Assembly: GCF_023238445.1 (NCBI RefSeq)
Contig: NZ_CP096658.1
Span: forward strand, 2,046,001-2,110,000
From: Halorussus gelatinilyticus
Lineage (GTDB): Archaea > Halobacteriota > Halobacteria > Halobacteriales > Haladaptataceae
Direction of reading: 5' to 3'
DNA: 64,000 nt
A program made the translations under genes and the position numbers. Below, one piece after another: positions 1-7,933 of the stretch (position 1 is its first letter; each line of letters starts with the position of its first letter). Below the pieces are notes generated by a model. The model was given only the letters and a program-made list of their open reading frames with translations, was not told where the DNA came from and did not search any database.

Positions 1-1017
1 AGCCAATTCGTCGCACTCGCAATCGCGGTCGGCGTCATCACCGTCTACACGGTCGGCGGGGGCATGATCGCGGGCGTTACCACCGACCTTGTCCAGGGTG
101 TCGTGATGGTGATCGGTAGCATCATCGTGTTCGGACTCGCGCTCGACTACGGTGGTGGGCTTTCCCAGATGAGCCGCGATATCGCAGTGAATGATCCGCA
201 GATGGCAGGTGCCTTCGGTAGCTTCCCCGTCATGCTGACGCTCTGTTGGTACTTCCTGTTCACTGTCGGCAACTCTGGCCAGCCCCACATGGCGCATAAG
301 CTCTACATGATTCGCGACGTGAAGCTCCTCAAGTGGGGTGCACCCATTGCGGGCCTCTCCTACTTCGCGTCTTCGCTCATGATGCTTGGCATCGGCATCA
401 GCGTTCGAGCGAGCGTTGAGACCGGTGCTATCGAAGCGCTCCAGAGCGCCGACAACGCCGCCCCCTACTTCCTGACCAACTTTACTCCGTCGCTACTTGC
501 AGGGGTCGTGTTCGCCGCGGCGCTCGGTGCTATCATGAGCACGAGTGACGCGTTCATCAACATCGGCGCGGCGAACCTCGCTCGGGACATTCCCGAGAGC
601 CTCGGCATCCACTTCGACACCGACCGTCAGGAACTGTGGGCACACCGAATTGCTTCCGCGACGATAATCGCTGGGTCGTTGTTCCTCGCTTACTACGCCG
701 AGATTCTGGTCGGCCTCCTAGGCGTCGTTGGTTGGGCACTGTTCGCCAGCGCGCTGGTTCCGCTGCTCGGCATCGGACTCAATTGGGACGGCGCGACCAA
801 GGAGGGTGCGGTCGCGTCCGCGTTCACCGCGCTTGTCCTCAATATCGGCCTCGCGATTGCCGGCGAGTTCTACGGCTTCTCGCTCCCGAATAGTGTAGTC
901 ATCGGCGCGTTCACGCTCGTCGTCGCATCCATCGTTATGATTGTCGTCAGCTTCGCGACGTCGTCGGTGTCGCGAGAGCAGATTGCCAGTGACGTCCACA
1001 GCGTCATCACAAGTTAA
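1..1017 (+). CDS. Sodium:solute symporter family protein (5' truncated by window edge)
   Basis: The reading frame is open from base 1, so the gene starts before the window; 338 residues remain. Several hydrophobic helices alternate with short loops. The stretches GGGMIAGVTTDLVQG and GAIMSTSDAFINIGAANLARDI are characteristic of the SSS (sodium:solute symporter) family, in which the latter region lines the Na+ and substrate site. It would import an organic solute together with Na+ across the cytoplasmic membrane. The substrate cannot be read from sequence. The nearby operon (class II HMG-CoA reductase and AtuA-type genes) makes a carboxylate such as mevalonate a reasonable but unproved guess. 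Confidence 0.85.
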   Translation, partial: SQFVALAIAVGVITVYTVGGGMIAGVTTDLVQGVVMVIGSIIVFGLALDYGGGLSQMSRDIAVNDPQMAGAFGSFPVMLTLCWYFLFTVGNSGQPHMAHKLYMIRDVKLLKWGAPIAGLSYFASSLMMLGIGISVRASVETGAIEALQSADNAAPYFLTNFTPSLLAGVVFAAALGAIMSTSDAFINIGAANLARDIPESLGIHFDTDRQELWAHRIASATIIAGSLFLAYYAEILVGLLGVVGWALFASALVPLLGIGLNWDGATKEGAVASAFTALVLNIGLAIAGEFYGFSLPNSVVIGAFTLVVASIVMIVVSFATSSVSREQIASDVHSVITS

Positions 1018-1043
1018 CGAGGGACAACCCGGACTTTCCCGAG

Positions 1044-1715
1044 CTATTTTTCTCCATCGACGCCGATTTCGCTGTCGAACCGCGTGAAGAACTCGTTCAT
1101 GAACTGCCACCGGGACTCGCCGAGGCGACCTCCTGGTGCCGTATACAACTTCTCGAGTCGTTCCGCCGCCCATTCCCGAAGGAGTGTTACGTCCGGGTGA
1201 TTCGACGCCTCCAGGTCAGTCACAGTCGAGTTATCGATGACCGCATGTTTCTCTCCCGTTCTTCCCGATCGTTCGCCGACGATACAGGCGAGTCGAACGA
1301 TTCCGCGCGCCCCTGTGGCCTCTAATTTGTCCGCGTCGAAGAGTAACTTCGCCTCAATCGTCTCGGGATCGGGAGAGCTCGACCGGATGCTATGTGCCTC
1401 GATGCAGTGTGTGATGGCGTCGATTTGGTCAGTCGTCATCTCCACTTCCTCGGTTTCGAGGAGGGCCGTCGCTTCGCTCGCGCCCCACTCGTTATGGTCG
1501 TCGATTTCCCCGGTCCGCTCGCGCGGTCGTCCGATATCATGTAACCACGCCGCCGCAGAAAGCACGTCCCTATCGACGCTGGTTTCACACTTGTTTGCTA
1601 ACCGGAGTGATAGATCTCGGACGCGGTTAGCGTGGAAGCTGTCGTGGGCTGGGAGGGCATCCTCGTAGTAGGGCAACGCTAGTGTTCTAACGAGCGGACC
1701 TAATTCCGGGGGCAT
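1044..1715 (-). CDS. HD-domain metal-dependent phosphohydrolase
   Basis: About 223 residues with the HD superfamily metal ligands in order: a first His in HDSFHANRV, the HD pair in AAWLHDIG, a later His in HCIEAHS, and the Asp in FDADKLEATG. This is the usual YedJ/YpgQ-like single HD domain that hydrolyses phosphate esters of nucleotides or similar compounds; the substrate is unknown. I place the start at the ATG at 1715 because a TATA-like element (minus strand TATACTATC, 1741-1749) sits about 30 nt upstream, as expected for a leaderless haloarchaeal transcript. It converges on the symporter gene with 26 nt between them. Confidence 0.85.
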   Translation of the reverse strand: MPPELGPLVRTLALPYYEDALPAHDSFHANRVRDLSLRLANKCETSVDRDVLSAAAWLHDIGRPRERTGEIDDHNEWGASEATALLETEEVEMTTDQIDAITHCIEAHSIRSSSPDPETIEAKLLFDADKLEATGARGIVRLACIVGERSGRTGEKHAVIDNSTVTDLEASNHPDVTLLREWAAERLEKLYTAPGGRLGESRWQFMNEFFTRFDSEIGVDGEK

Positions 1716-1924
1716 CGTTATTCGAGAAGTCAAATCCCAGATAGTATAGTCGTTATGGCATTCTGCCAGGTATTAAGAAACGCTCTTGCCCAGGACTCTC
1801 CAAGAAACGCATCGTAGTTTGCTTCCCTACTCGATTCGACTGCCCACCCACAACTCGGGGGGAGAGAGACGACGCCACTGTTGCGCATTTACAGTAATAG
1901 CGAGGCGAAAGCGGTGGGAGGAGG

Positions 1925-2395
1925 TTAGAGCAACATGCCGCGCTCGCTATGGGAGACTTCGACATCGGCGTCTGCGTAGAGGGGCGTCAGTAATTTCACG
2001 AGTGGCGCGACGTCGTGGGACCGCGAGTGATGATAGAACTCGTGAGTCTCCTCTTTCGTTTCGACGACGAGTTTTGGCTTCACGAGGAGCGACCCAGACA
2101 CCAGTTGGATTCGTGTGAGAGATTCGGCCTCGATGGCGAACGACCGCTCGCCCCGCAGGAGTTTTTCTGCGGGGGCATCGGCGACTTGCTCGCCAATCTC
2201 GCGGGCCTCGCGCTCGCGGCCGTCCCGCCGAAGCAGAAGCGACTGGAAGGACTCGTCACCGAACACCGCGGCGAGGCGGTCTGATTCGAAGAAGAGTTCG
2301 AAGTACTCGAACGTCTCCGGGCGAACTCGGTACCACTGAGACGCCCAGACTCGGTCGTCTCCGACGGGTTTCGGGGCCGGCGAGTGGTCAGTCAT
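1925..2395 (-). CDS. Conserved protein of the AtuA operon, function unknown
   Basis: A 156-residue soluble protein starting at the ATG at 2395, which overlaps the stop of the preceding gene by 8 nt and so is probably translationally coupled to it. I recognise no catalytic motif. It has a basic middle (LLLRRDGREREAREIG) and an ORF end rich in His and Asp. A longer upstream extension of the frame is possible but would lie inside the preceding gene and has non-acidic composition. As the last gene of the HMG-CoA reductase/AtuA operon it is probably an accessory factor for that pathway. Confidence 0.7.
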   Translation of the reverse strand: MTDHSPAPKPVGDDRVWASQWYRVRPETFEYFELFFESDRLAAVFGDESFQSLLLRRDGREREAREIGEQVADAPAEKLLRGERSFAIEAESLTRIQLVSGSLLVKPKLVVETKEETHEFYHHSRSHDVAPLVKLLTPLYADADVEVSHSERGMLL

Positions 2396-2732
2396 TGTCA
2401 CCCTCCCGCCCCGGAAGCTTGTACTCCATGAGCGCCGCCGCGTAGGTCTTCCCCTGCGTGTCATAGCGGAGGCTCGCTTGACCGCCACCGTCGAGGGCGT
2501 CCTCGCAAACGAAATTGACTGCGTGTACGTTCGGGAGCTCGTACCGCTCAACGGCACCGTCGACGAGTCCCTCGAAGTAGGCCGCGACACGGTCAGCGGT
2601 CAGCTGTTCGATGAGTCGGTCGTAGGCGGCTGGCGTGTCCGCCACGACGCCGATGTTCACGCGGTTTCCCTTATCACCGGAGCGACCGTGTGCGATGTCG
2701 CCGACCGTGACCGGACTGGTTTCGTCAGTCAT
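2388..2732 (-). CDS. AtuA-like small subunit/C-terminal domain protein
   Basis: A 114-residue protein with the opening VTVGDIAHGRSGDKGNRVNI. This GRSGDKG signature marks the ferredoxin-fold domain that in many organisms forms the C-terminus of AtuA-type (DUF1446) proteins. Here it is a separate gene overlapping the end of the large AtuA gene by 8 nt, so the two products probably form one complex. The biochemical function of the family is unclear. The name comes from acyclic terpene utilisation in Pseudomonas. Confidence 0.8.
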   Translation of the reverse strand: MTDETSPVTVGDIAHGRSGDKGNRVNIGVVADTPAAYDRLIEQLTADRVAAYFEGLVDGAVERYELPNVHAVNFVCEDALDGGGQASLRYDTQGKTYAAALMEYKLPGREGDND

Positions 2733-4074
2733 ACGTGATCACCTCCGGAGTGGCTGCCTCGTCGGGAACCGTGGTGGGCCAGACGTCTATGACTGGTTGC
2801 GGACTCGGTCGTCCGCCGTCGGTCAGCCCCGTGACGCTCGGCGGTCCAGCCATGGACAGCGGTGCGAACTCCATTCCGAGGCGGCGAAGTGCAGCCTTGT
2901 CGTCGCTCCGAGCAGCGTATCGAAGCATGACTTCGTTGTGGTCGTCCTGTGGCGGTGCAGTCGGACCATGGGCCGCGTCATGCCCGACAAACTCCGAGTG
3001 CGTCTCGTCGACGTCGAGTTCTAGCATATCGATTCGCCGATCAAGGATGGATGCCGCCTCACGCGCCTTAGCCAACGCATCGGGACGTGAATAGAGGAGT
3101 GATCCCGACAGTTTGTATCCTGACTCATAGTGAATCGTCGCTTTATATATCTCAGGCGGCGCCCGCCCTTCCATACCGGTGACGCGAACGGCGTTCTCAC
3201 GGAGTTGTTCGACCGAGGGCGCGGTAAAGTCCGCCGTCACGTCCGGTGTGAGATATGCGCTAGGGTCGTGTACCTCGTAGACCAGTTGCTCGGCCACGGT
3301 CTCCGTCGAGACGGTTCCGCCCGTCCCCTGCGGTTTCGTTATCACCGCGGTTCCGTCGCGCTCAACTTGCGCAATTGGGTAGCCAAGGTTCTCGAAGTCG
3401 ACGCTCTGCCAATCACCGAGGAAGTTGCCGCCCGTGACTTGCGTGCCGCACTCGATAAGGTGGCCTGCGACAACGCCTGCCGCAAGGCGGTCGTAGTCAT
3501 TCCGAGTCCAGCCGTACTCGTGAACGAGCGGCCCCAGCGTCAGCGCGGGGTCGGCAATGCGACCAGTGATAATGATGTCAGCACCGGTACTGATGGCGTC
3601 AGCAACGGGAAAAGCGCCGAGGTATGCGACTGCCGCCGTCACGTCGTCAAGCTCGTGGGGGAATGGTTCATCGGTCTCGACGTTGCACAGCCCCGTCTCG
3701 GTCTGTAGTCGGTCAAGGTCAGCGCGGACGGAATCACCCGTGACCGTTGCCACATCGACCTCGACGCCCTGTTCGTCCGCGAGTCTGAGTACCTCGCGGG
3801 CGCACGCTTCCGGATTTATGCCGCCGGCGTTCGTTACGACCGTCACATTGCGCTCAATGAGTTCTTCGAGGTGGTCGGCGACCACGAACCGGGTGAAGTC
3901 AGTGGCGTACCCGCGGTCCGGGTCTGATTCGTGAAGTTTGCCGAGGACGCCCATCGTCACCTCCGCTAGATACTCTAATTGGAGGTAGTCGAACGTCCCG
4001 TGGTCGAGGAGTCGCCGCGTGGCGTCAGGGTAGTCGCCCCAGAACCCTGCCGCGTTGGCGATGCGGACGCTCAT
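2725..4074 (-). CDS. AtuA-family protein (DUF1446, acyclic terpene utilisation type)
   Basis: A 449-residue protein that begins MSVRIANAAGFWGDYPDATR, the typical opening of DUF1446/AtuA proteins. Further family features are the segment VTNAGGINPEACAREVL and the glycine-rich TGRIADPALTLGP stretch. AtuA proteins occur in terpene and branched short-chain acid catabolism, but the reaction is not established to my knowledge. The start ATG overlaps the HMG-CoA reductase stop by 4 nt, which indicates a single transcript and coupled translation. The domain usually fused at the C-terminus is here the next gene. Confidence 0.85.
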   Translation of the reverse strand: MSVRIANAAGFWGDYPDATRRLLDHGTFDYLQLEYLAEVTMGVLGKLHESDPDRGYATDFTRFVVADHLEELIERNVTVVTNAGGINPEACAREVLRLADEQGVEVDVATVTGDSVRADLDRLQTETGLCNVETDEPFPHELDDVTAAVAYLGAFPVADAISTGADIIITGRIADPALTLGPLVHEYGWTRNDYDRLAAGVVAGHLIECGTQVTGGNFLGDWQSVDFENLGYPIAQVERDGTAVITKPQGTGGTVSTETVAEQLVYEVHDPSAYLTPDVTADFTAPSVEQLRENAVRVTGMEGRAPPEIYKATIHYESGYKLSGSLLYSRPDALAKAREAASILDRRIDMLELDVDETHSEFVGHDAAHGPTAPPQDDHNEVMLRYAARSDDKAALRRLGMEFAPLSMAGPPSVTGLTDGGRPSPQPVIDVWPTTVPDEAATPEVITYD

Positions 4075-5360
4075 TCGTTCGGGTCGTCCTCTACGAGTTC
4101 GTCAAGAAGTTCCTCGGCGCGGTCCTGCCGTATCGCGTCTTCGACGACCATCCGGTCGGCGATTTCGTCCACAAGCTTCTCGGGGGCACCGGCTTGGACG
4201 GCGAGGTTCTTTGCATGTAGTCGCATATGGCCGGTCTGAATTCCCTCCGAGACGAGGGCCCGGAGTCCCGCATAATTCTGAGCGAGGCCGACGGCAGCCA
4301 TAATCCCTGCCAGTTCATCGGCGGAGTTTGCGTTGAGCAGATTCATCGCGGCGGCCGCCCCGTTGTGCAGTGCCGTCGCGCCGCCCACGGTGCCGACTTG
4401 CATCGGAATCTCGATGCTACACGCAAGGTTTCCAGCCTCGTCGACCTCGTAGTTTGTAAGGGGACCATAGCCGCCCTGTGCGGCGTATGCGTGAGCTCCT
4501 GCTTCGATTGCCCGCCAATCGTTGAACGTTGCGGTCGCGACAGCATCAACGCCGTTCATGATACCCTTGTTGTGGGTAGCGGCACGGTATGGGTCGGCGT
4601 CGGCGACAGCCCACGCGTCCACGATGCGGTCCCGGACCTCCTCGCCAGTGAGGTCGACCTCGTCGGTTTCGAGTTCGGCGGGCGGAATCTTGCAAGACGC
4701 GCGGGCGAGCCGTCGGTCCGCGAGGTTCGAGAGGATGCGAAGTTCCACCTCGCCTCCTGTGAGCGACTCGATTTCCGGGGCGAGCGCTTCCGCCATCGTG
4801 TTAACTGCGTTCCCACCCATTGCGTCGCGCACGTCGACGACTAGGTGAGTCACCACCATCTGCCCACGAGCGGTGTCGATGACTCGGACCTCGATGTCGC
4901 GACAACCGCCGCCGTGCTCGACAAGAACCGGATCCTGTTCGTTCGCCAAACCGACCAGTTCATCTTTCTGTTCGAGGATACGGACCTTTGCCGCGTGTGG
5001 GTCTGAGACGTCTTTCGCTTGGATTTGAGAGAGCATGATTGGGCCCGAAACGTCGGCAGTGAATCCGCCCGTAGGCCGAGCCATGAGCGCTCCGTAGGAC
5101 GCGGCGGCGACCACGCTCGTCTCTTCTATCGCCATCGGGACGAGGACATCGTCGCCGTTAACTTTGAAGTTCGTGGCGACGCTCAGCGGGAACTCGACCG
5201 TCCCAATGACGTTCTCACTCACTTGGTCGGCGGTTTCCACGCCGAGACCGATGTTCGACAGCGCTTCTTGATCCTTAGAAGAGAGATTCGCTCTATCCGC
5301 TACTTCGGCCAACCTGTCTCTGGGAGATGCTTTATAAAACCCTTCTATTCTCGAATCCAT
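4071..5360 (-). CDS. Hydroxymethylglutaryl-CoA reductase, class II (degradative type)
   Basis: About 429 residues, the length of class II HMG-CoA reductases. Catalytic residues are visible: Glu in AIEETSVVAAAS, Asp in DAMGGNAVN, Lys in HNKGIMNG, and the C-terminal flap His in LHAKNLAVQAG. Class II enzymes interconvert HMG-CoA and mevalonate, in Pseudomonas in the oxidising (catabolic) direction. Haloarchaeal lipid synthesis normally uses a class I enzyme, so this is probably a second, catabolic copy. I choose the ATG at 5360 rather than the one at 5375 because the TATA element (minus strand TATATTAA, about 5388-5395) is then about 30 nt upstream. It is the first gene of the four-gene operon. 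Confidence 0.9.
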   Translation of the reverse strand: MDSRIEGFYKASPRDRLAEVADRANLSSKDQEALSNIGLGVETADQVSENVIGTVEFPLSVATNFKVNGDDVLVPMAIEETSVVAAASYGALMARPTGGFTADVSGPIMLSQIQAKDVSDPHAAKVRILEQKDELVGLANEQDPVLVEHGGGCRDIEVRVIDTARGQMVVTHLVVDVRDAMGGNAVNTMAEALAPEIESLTGGEVELRILSNLADRRLARASCKIPPAELETDEVDLTGEEVRDRIVDAWAVADADPYRAATHNKGIMNGVDAVATATFNDWRAIEAGAHAYAAQGGYGPLTNYEVDEAGNLACSIEIPMQVGTVGGATALHNGAAAAMNLLNANSADELAGIMAAVGLAQNYAGLRALVSEGIQTGHMRLHAKNLAVQAGAPEKLVDEIADRMVVEDAIRQDRAEELLDELVEDDPNE

Positions 5361-5564
5361 GTCAATGAAACCCATTCAGGCATGATTAATATATGTGTGC
5401 AATCGGAGACCGATTGCCGATTCCAGACGCGCTTCAATCGTCTTCATATCGAACGTTGCTTTGAGTAAGTCTACGAATTACAAGGCACAGATCGCTATGA
5501 CCTACTCACTTCTCAAATCGCGCACCTAGATGCTGTGTGTTACTAACTTGACCCGAGTTTAGAC
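5361..5564 (+). other. Upstream/intergenic region, no gene seen
   Basis: AT-richer DNA that holds the promoter of the HMG-CoA reductase operon (TATATTAA on the minus strand near 5388-5395). I see no coding sequence. It marks the left edge of the region whose composition and gene content look accessory. Confidence 0.5.
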
Positions 5565-5717
5565 CTACAGTTGATACTTGACAAATTCGTTGTTTCCACA
5601 CTCTGGGCAGGAATCCGCTTCTTCATCCAGTTTCGAGCCACAGTGACGACACTCAACCAGTACATCTGGGGAGCTCCTATTCCAGAAAATCTGCTTGAAA
5701 TTACGGAATATGATATA
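5565..5717 (-). pseudogene. Small CxxC zinc-ribbon ORF lacking a start codon
   Basis: Fifty codons are open between a TGA at 5718-5720 and a TAG at 5565-5567. The product contains two zinc-knuckle pairs, VECRHCGSKL and SCPECGNN, and ends FVKYQL. It closely resembles the intact 51-residue protein at 11004-11159 (HECRRCGTTV, SCPYCGPT, VVEYEL), with matching spacing. No ATG, GTG or TTG lies in frame before the first Cys pair at a sensible place; codons ATC-ATA stand where the paralogue has its Met. Either the start codon has been lost or initiation is non-canonical. Confidence 0.5.
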
Positions 5718-5720
5718 TCA

Positions 5721-5798
5721 TTATAGGTTGACTACCTCGCCACGTTCGGGACCGTTAGCCCAGAAGTTCGTCCTGGTCGTTGTCTCGTATTTGCTCAT
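5721..5798 (-). CDS. 25-residue micro-ORF preceding the zinc-ribbon fragment
   Basis: ATG at 5798, stop TAA at 5721-5723, followed directly in the same frame by TGA and then the zinc-ribbon frame. The product starts MSKYETTTRTNFWANGPE. A TATA-like run lies upstream (minus strand TTATATTTATC, about 5826-5840). It could be a real small protein, a leader peptide, or the N-terminal part of a gene now split by two stop codons. I do not recognise the peptide. Confidence 0.35.
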   Translation of the reverse strand: MSKYETTTRTNFWANGPERGEVVNL

Positions 5799-5932
5799 AA
5801 CGTGGGTAGGTAAGGATAATAATCTAAGATAAATATAATTCTAAATGCCAATGAAGAATCCTTCTGATTTTTCGTCCGCAAGCAAACGATTCAATGGTCT
5901 CGTAGTCATGAGAGGTAAGAAGTCAGAGCAGA

Positions 5933-6760
5933 CTATCCAGAGGTCCAGTCGTTCAGATACTGCTCGACGAGACTTGCTGGGTCGTGAGTTGCATAGGTGG
6001 CGTCCTGATACGAGTGATAGACCTCTGGCTCAACAGGTTCTGGGGCCTCATTCGGGCCACGCGAAGACTGGTGCTTCGGTACGCCGCCGGTCGTAAGTCC
6101 GACGACCGTCTTATCGAGGGTCACGAGCGGTGAACCGCTGTTGCCGCTCATGTTCGGCGTGGTCGTCAAGATGGCGTCACCAAATTTCTGGTCGCGGACG
6201 TATTCGCCGCTGGCGATAACCCAGTTGCCGATGGCGAAGGGGTGGCCGACCTGTACGACCGTCTGGCCCTCGCTCAAGGAGGACTCATCGCCGAGTGAAA
6301 GCGTCGTCGGCGCGGAGAAATCGGTTTGGAGGAGTGCAACGTCGTGGTACGGCGGCGAGCGGTGGTCGGTCGCGTTGAGGACCTCCGGTTCGAAGGAGTC
6401 GCCGTCGAGCGTCCAGCAGGTGATCGAGGACGCGCCGTCGATGACGTGGCTGTTCGTGACGACCAGATTCTCGGCGACGAACCAGCCTGTCCCGCTACCG
6501 CCAGCGGTACTACTCGTCTGCGTATTGACGCTCACGACCGCCGGACGAATCGACTTGCCGACTTGCTGGACCTGCTGGTTGTCCGCTCGAGATTTGGTAG
6601 CGTCAGCTTGCTCGGTCCCGGCTGTCGGTCGCGAGGATTCGTCTGTTGGTTCCGTAGTCTCGACTAGCGATGCTTGTAGTTCGGTACAGCCTGCGAGACT
6701 CGTGACCGCTCCGACTGCGGTCGCCGTGAGAAGGCGGCGTCTCGTCGTTCGCTGTTTCAT
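5933..6760 (-). CDS. Secreted trypsin-like serine protease, Tat lipoprotein
   Basis: 275 residues. The N-terminus has a twin-arginine run (TTRRRLLTATAVGA) and a lipobox (SLAGC), so it is probably exported folded and lipid-anchored outside the membrane. The chymotrypsin-fold triad is visible: His in TNSHVIDG, Asp in HDVALLQ, Ser in SGNSGSPL. It resembles the protease half of Deg/HtrA proteins, but no PDZ domain follows. A Thr/Gln/Ala-rich linker separates signal and catalytic domain. Composition is less acidic than core haloarchaeal proteins. The target is unknown. Confidence 0.88.
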   Translation of the reverse strand: MKQRTTRRRLLTATAVGAVTSLAGCTELQASLVETTEPTDESSRPTAGTEQADATKSRADNQQVQQVGKSIRPAVVSVNTQTSSTAGGSGTGWFVAENLVVTNSHVIDGASSITCWTLDGDSFEPEVLNATDHRSPPYHDVALLQTDFSAPTTLSLGDESSLSEGQTVVQVGHPFAIGNWVIASGEYVRDQKFGDAILTTTPNMSGNSGSPLVTLDKTVVGLTTGGVPKHQSSRGPNEAPEPVEPEVYHSYQDATYATHDPASLVEQYLNDWTSG

Positions 6761-6868
6761 ACCAGACCGTTTCGGACGACGCGGATAGGTCTTGTTCTAT
6801 CGGAGGCGAGGTCACAACGAGAATGCTACTCGAAATATCTGATTCGGGACGTAGAGTTCTCTCAAGCT

Positions 6869-7813
6869 CTATGAATTGAGAGTCTGGCTTCCGTCTACTT
6901 TCTCGATAATCTCGCTTGCAGTCTCCCGAATCCGACCGAGTCGGTCGAGGACTACCTCTGCATCCTCGTCTCGCCACGCCGCAAGGTAGAGTGCTGACCC
7001 GCTCGTGTCGAGACCAAAATAGCGTCCGACGACGTACCCGACTGCCTCAGCCTCGACTTCGCGTTTCGAGCGCTCACTTCTCTCCTCACGTTCGATATGG
7101 AGCAGAGCATGAGCATACTCGTGGACGAGTGTCACCGCGAGATCTGCACTGTTTGCACGAGCCTTCACCTCCACGACCGGAGCTCTTTCCTCCGAGCGGT
7201 TGTATTGGCAAACACCTTTAGCGTCACCGTGCGACCACTCCGCTACCGAGACTACCCTCGCTTCGACTCCTAAGCTCTTTGCTCCCGCCAACAGCGTTGG
7301 CACGAGTGCCTCCGCGTCACCGGTCGCCGCTGTGTCCAACTCTGGGAGTGGTTCACCTTCGGTCTGTGAGACGTCGAAGACCGCGGTCGGTCGAAAGCCG
7401 ACCAGTCCTTTCGACCAGTCTTCGGACGGTGTCTCGTCGTACGTACAGTCGCTACGCTCGTGGTAGGATGGAGAACTCCCACAGTCAGGGCACTTTCTCG
7501 TGATGATCGGTGCCCAAATCCAGATTGCTTCTTCGCCTCCCTCGACGTGCCGGTCGAACTCTGTCTGCCACGTCCGGTAACCAGCGACGCGAGTCGCTTC
7601 GGGACACTGGAGTTTGATGAGAAGCGTATTTCGATGCGAGTAGCCGTGAAAGCGACTCTGTACGTCAAGCCACGTCTGGAACTCCGTACTTGCGGTCGCT
7701 TCATCGACGCGGTCAAGGAGGTCCTCGATCCACGCTTCAATTGTACTGTGCATCTCGTCAGAACGGTCGTCCGACTCGGCGAACGAGACCGTTTCATCGT
7801 CAGTAGTCGTCAT
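6869..7813 (-). CDS. ArdC-like protein with ImmA/IrrE-type zinc metallopeptidase domain
   Basis: About 314 residues. The N-terminal part (FQTWLDVQSRFHGYSHRNTLLI) matches the ArdC ssDNA-binding domain. The C-terminal half has the zincin motif HEYAHALLH and a downstream Glu-rich helix (EVEAEAVGYVVGRYFG), as in ImmA/IrrE peptidases. Plasmid ArdC proteins protect incoming ssDNA from restriction. A CPDCG...C zinc-knuckle-like insert lies between. The start may be ATG 7813 or GTG 7822; the 7-bp inverted repeat GATTCAC/GTGAATC (7816-7838) surrounds both. It is typical of haloarchaeal plasmids and integrated elements. Confidence 0.8.
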   Translation of the reverse strand: MTTTDDETVSFAESDDRSDEMHSTIEAWIEDLLDRVDEATASTEFQTWLDVQSRFHGYSHRNTLLIKLQCPEATRVAGYRTWQTEFDRHVEGGEEAIWIWAPIITRKCPDCGSSPSYHERSDCTYDETPSEDWSKGLVGFRPTAVFDVSQTEGEPLPELDTAATGDAEALVPTLLAGAKSLGVEARVVSVAEWSHGDAKGVCQYNRSEERAPVVEVKARANSADLAVTLVHEYAHALLHIEREERSERSKREVEAEAVGYVVGRYFGLDTSGSALYLAAWRDEDAEVVLDRLGRIRETASEIIEKVDGSQTLNS

Positions 7814-7933
7814 GAGATTCACAAGGAGTCCGTGAATCGGACTGCCCTGCACCCATCAGGGGACAGAAAACAAGCTGTGAGCAGATACCGTTAGTCGAGT
7901 TCGCATAGGAGGATGGAATTAGTCCACCGCCTC

